From the NCBI RefSeq assembly GCF_001514195.1, contig NZ_KQ948737.1:923819-987818 (forward strand): 64,000 nt of DNA, in the 5' to 3' direction. How positions within the stretch are numbered: position 1 is the first letter of the stretch; each line of letters opens with the position of its first letter. The DNA comes from Streptomyces griseorubiginosus (lineage in GTDB: Bacteria > Actinomycetota > Actinomycetes > Streptomycetales > Streptomycetaceae). Under the pieces are notes generated by a model. It saw nothing but the letters and a program-made list of their open reading frames with translations. It did no database searches and was not told the DNA's origin. The position numbers and the translations under genes were made by a program. This document shows positions 62,250 to 64,000 of the stretch, piece after piece.

Positions 62250-62753
62250 GTGGGCGAGCAGGACGCTCAGAGGGAGATCACGACCGCGAAGCAGGCGGCC
62301 GACGACGCGCTGGTCCTCGCGTTCGGGCGGTTGCAGGGCGCCGCGAACCGGCTGGAGTACATCCTGGGCCGGCGGATCGAGGAGGAGTGCGGGATCAGCC
62401 ACCTGATGTTCGAGGTGCTGCTGATCCTGGGCCGCGCGGGCGAGCCGGGGATGTCGATGCGGGCCATCAGCCAGGAGCAGGTGCTCAGCACGGGCGGCGC
62501 GACACGCCTGGTGGACCGTATGGAGGCGGCGGGTCTTGTGCTGCGCGTCACGGACCCGGAAGACCGGCGAGGGCGCCTGGTGCGCCTGACACCCCTGGGC
62601 GAGGAGACCGTCGTACGCGCGGCCCGGCTGCACGTCGCGAACATCGAGCAGTACTTCCTGAACCCGCTGCCCGCGGATCACCGGGAGCGTTTCGCGGAGG
62701 ACCTGCGCATCCTCAGCCACTCGGCCCGGGACGCCCTGCCACAGCTGCCCTGA
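62250..62753 (+). CDS. MarR family transcriptional regulator
   Basis: A 167-residue MarR protein with the winged helix SMRAISQEQVLSTGGATRLV and RVTDPEDRRGRLVRLTPLGE. The GTG start has GGAGG directly upstream. The DsbA-like and metallo-hydrolase genes begin about 200 bases later behind a separate inverted repeat that this regulator may bind. Confidence 0.9.
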   Translation: MGEQDAQREITTAKQAADDALVLAFGRLQGAANRLEYILGRRIEEECGISHLMFEVLLILGRAGEPGMSMRAISQEQVLSTGGATRLVDRMEAAGLVLRVTDPEDRRGRLVRLTPLGEETVVRAARLHVANIEQYFLNPLPADHRERFAEDLRILSHSARDALPQLP

Positions 62754-62882
62754 CGCGGCACCGGGCGGGGCGTCGGACGGGGGGCAGTACCCACGCGGGA
62801 CGCACGGGACCCACGGAACGCACGGGTGCCGAGCAGGAGCCCTGAGAGGCGCGTCACGCGATCGGGCCTCCCCTCGTTGAAA

Positions 62883-62900
62883 TATCTGATGCGTCAGATA
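62883..62900. promoter_or_regulatory. Inverted-repeat operator before DsbA-like gene
   Basis: TATCTGA and TCAGATA flank TGCG, a perfect 7-bp-arm inverted repeat about 58 bases before the DsbA-like start and 130 bases after the MarR gene. It is a plausible MarR or TetR binding site controlling the following operon. Confidence 0.6.
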
Positions 62901-62957
62901 ATGTTCTCAGGGGTGAGTGCCCGCACCAGGTGGGCGCCACGTCCCCCGAGGTCCTCG

Positions 62958-63599
62958 ATGAAGCTCGTCTACGTCTTCGACGCCTACTGCGGCTGGTCCC
63001 ACGGTTTCTCCGCCACCCTGCGCGAGACCGTCTCCCGGCACCCCGAGCTGCCGGTCGAGGTCGTCTCCGGCGGCCTGTTCACCGGTGGCCGCCGGGTCCC
63101 GATCCGCGAGTTCGGCTACGTCCAGGGGGCCAACGCCCAGATCGCCGCGCAGACCGGCGCCGGCTTCGGCGAGGGCTACGAGCGGCTGATCGCCGACGGC
63201 TCGTTCGTGATGGACTCCGAGGCCGCCGCCCGCGGGGTCGCGGCCCTGCGCCGGGTGGCCCCCGACCGCGCGGTGGAACTGGCCACCGCGCTCCAGCAGG
63301 CCTTCTACGTCGACGGACTGAGCCTGTCCGACCCCGCTACCTACCGGCGACTCGCGGCTCAGGCCGGTCTGGACGCCGACGCCGTGGTGGCCGCGTTCGA
63401 GAGCCCCGTGAGTGCCGGTACGGCGGCCGACGACTTCCGCCGCGCGGCCGAACTCGGCGTCACCGGCTTCCCCACGCTCCTGGCCGTGGACGGCGGGCAC
63501 GTCGTCCCGCTGGCCCTGGGACACGCCACCGCCGACGACGTGGACCGGCGTCTCACAGCCTTCGAAGCCACCCGCACCTCCTCTTCCCACACCAACTAG
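62958..63599 (+). CDS. DsbA family (FrnE-like) protein with single active-site cysteine
   Basis: A 213-residue thioredoxin-fold protein whose N-terminus VYVFDAYCGWSHGF replaces the usual CxxC with CxxS, and with the cis-Pro motif GVTGFPTLLAVDG. It may act on a substrate as a glutathione- or mycothiol-linked isomerase, or as an oxidoreductase with a monothiol site. GAGG precedes the ATG. The metallo-hydrolase gene starts nine bases after its stop, so the two form an operon. Confidence 0.88.
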   Translation: MKLVYVFDAYCGWSHGFSATLRETVSRHPELPVEVVSGGLFTGGRRVPIREFGYVQGANAQIAAQTGAGFGEGYERLIADGSFVMDSEAAARGVAALRRVAPDRAVELATALQQAFYVDGLSLSDPATYRRLAAQAGLDADAVVAAFESPVSAGTAADDFRRAAELGVTGFPTLLAVDGGHVVPLALGHATADDVDRRLTAFEATRTSSSHTN

Positions 63600-63608
63600 G
63601 AGACCGTG

Positions 63609-64000
63609 ATGAGCACCCTCGATTTCAAGGTCCTGGACCTGGACTTCCCGGCCGGCAGCAAGAACAAGACCGCGACCCTGGTCACGGGTGAGCGGGAGGC
63701 GCTGCTGGTGGACGCGGGGTTCACGCGGGCCGACGGTCACCGGCTGGCCGCGGAGATCCTGGACTCCGGCAAGAGCCTGACCACCGTGTTCGTCTCGCAC
63801 GCCGACCCGGACTTCTACTTCGGCGCCGAGGTCGTCGCCGACGCCTTCCCCGAGGCCCGGTTCGTGGCCACGCCGCTGGTGATCGAGCACATCCGCGACT
63901 CCTACCAGGGCAAGCTCAAGGCGTGGGAGGCGCTGGGCCCCAACCTGCCCACCCGCCTGGTCGAGCTCACCGAGCTGACCGGCGACCTGACCCTGGAAGG
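63609..64000 (+). CDS. Metallo-beta-lactamase-fold protein, N-terminal part
   Basis: The gene continues past the window end; 130 residues are visible. It has a beta-sandwich start (TLVTGEREALLVDAGFT) and the metal motif SHADPDFYFGAEV, where the usual HxHxDH appears as H-A-D-P-D-F, so a His ligand is replaced. GGAG precedes the ATG. It is the second gene after a DsbA-like protein. Hydrolase substrate unknown. Confidence 0.85.
   Translation, partial: MSTLDFKVLDLDFPAGSKNKTATLVTGEREALLVDAGFTRADGHRLAAEILDSGKSLTTVFVSHADPDFYFGAEVVADAFPEARFVATPLVIEHIRDSYQGKLKAWEALGPNLPTRLVELTELTGDLTLE

Overview
The window is high-GC actinobacterial chromosome, almost certainly Streptomyces or a close relative. GC-rich third codon positions, GTG and TTG starts, a large LuxR-ATPase (LAL) regulator, a nitrate-sensor-type orphan kinase of the conservon CvnA class, an ECF41 sigma factor, a SpoIIE-type phosphatase and dense small regulator-enzyme pairs all point that way. 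I saw no rRNA, tRNA, CRISPR array, transposase or integrase.

Layout. 1-5.9 kb: a partial secreted protein, an LAL regulator, two membrane proteins and an acyltransferase. 6.0-9.1 kb: a minus-strand ABC uptake operon behind a recognisable cobalamin riboswitch, so most likely a vitamin B12 importer. 9.2-13.0 kb: 21-bp tandem repeats, a dicarboxylate symporter coupled to a PrpF-family isomerase, and a divergent LysR regulator. 13.3-22.7 kb: a plus-strand, tightly overlapping RiPP biosynthesis operon, the highlight of the window. It has a 41-residue acidic precursor ending in AFHAFRFRS, a strong hairpin, an MFS exporter, a TPR protein of unknown role, a B12-binding radical SAM enzyme, a DUF692/MNIO oxidase with a probable partner protein, a JmjC/cupin-type oxygenase, an HExxH peptide-hydroxylase-like protein and a single TldD-type metalloprotease. 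I know of no characterised RiPP pathway with this enzyme set acting on a cysteine-free precursor. The B12 importer lies only about 4 kb away.

22.8-38.2 kb is ordinary accessory metabolism: an MDMPI-type protein, a DUF3592 gene that looks frameshifted, pirin, a MarR pair, PepSY protein, peptide deformylase, a disulfide-reductase-like flavoprotein and thioredoxin. It also holds a lacI-pobA-aldehyde dehydrogenase operon for 4-hydroxybenzoate or its aldehyde, a TetR/FMN-reductase pair with twin operators, a LysR regulator and an F420/LLM oxidoreductase behind a MerR-type promoter. 38.6-50.8 kb: TerC, an esterase, a 45-bp repeat tract before a PucR-like regulator, a 2'-5' RNA-ligase-like protein, small regulators, an SDR/XRE pair, two GNAT enzymes, an atypical orphan response regulator, an NDH-2-like flavoprotein, DUF3224 and YceI proteins.

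50.8-56.7 kb: a hydroxyquinol catabolic operon (FAD monooxygenase, intradiol dioxygenase, maleylacetate reductase), divergent across a 24-bp repeat tract from an NtrC-like activator that lacks GAFTGA and carries a six-copy EAGSL-type repeat. 56.8-64 kb: SpoIIE phosphatase, ECF41 sigma with a divergent NmrA-type oxidoreductase, the orphan kinase, a MarR regulator, a DsbA-like protein and a partial metallo-beta-lactamase-fold protein. Functions rest on reading motifs by eye; no database search was run.
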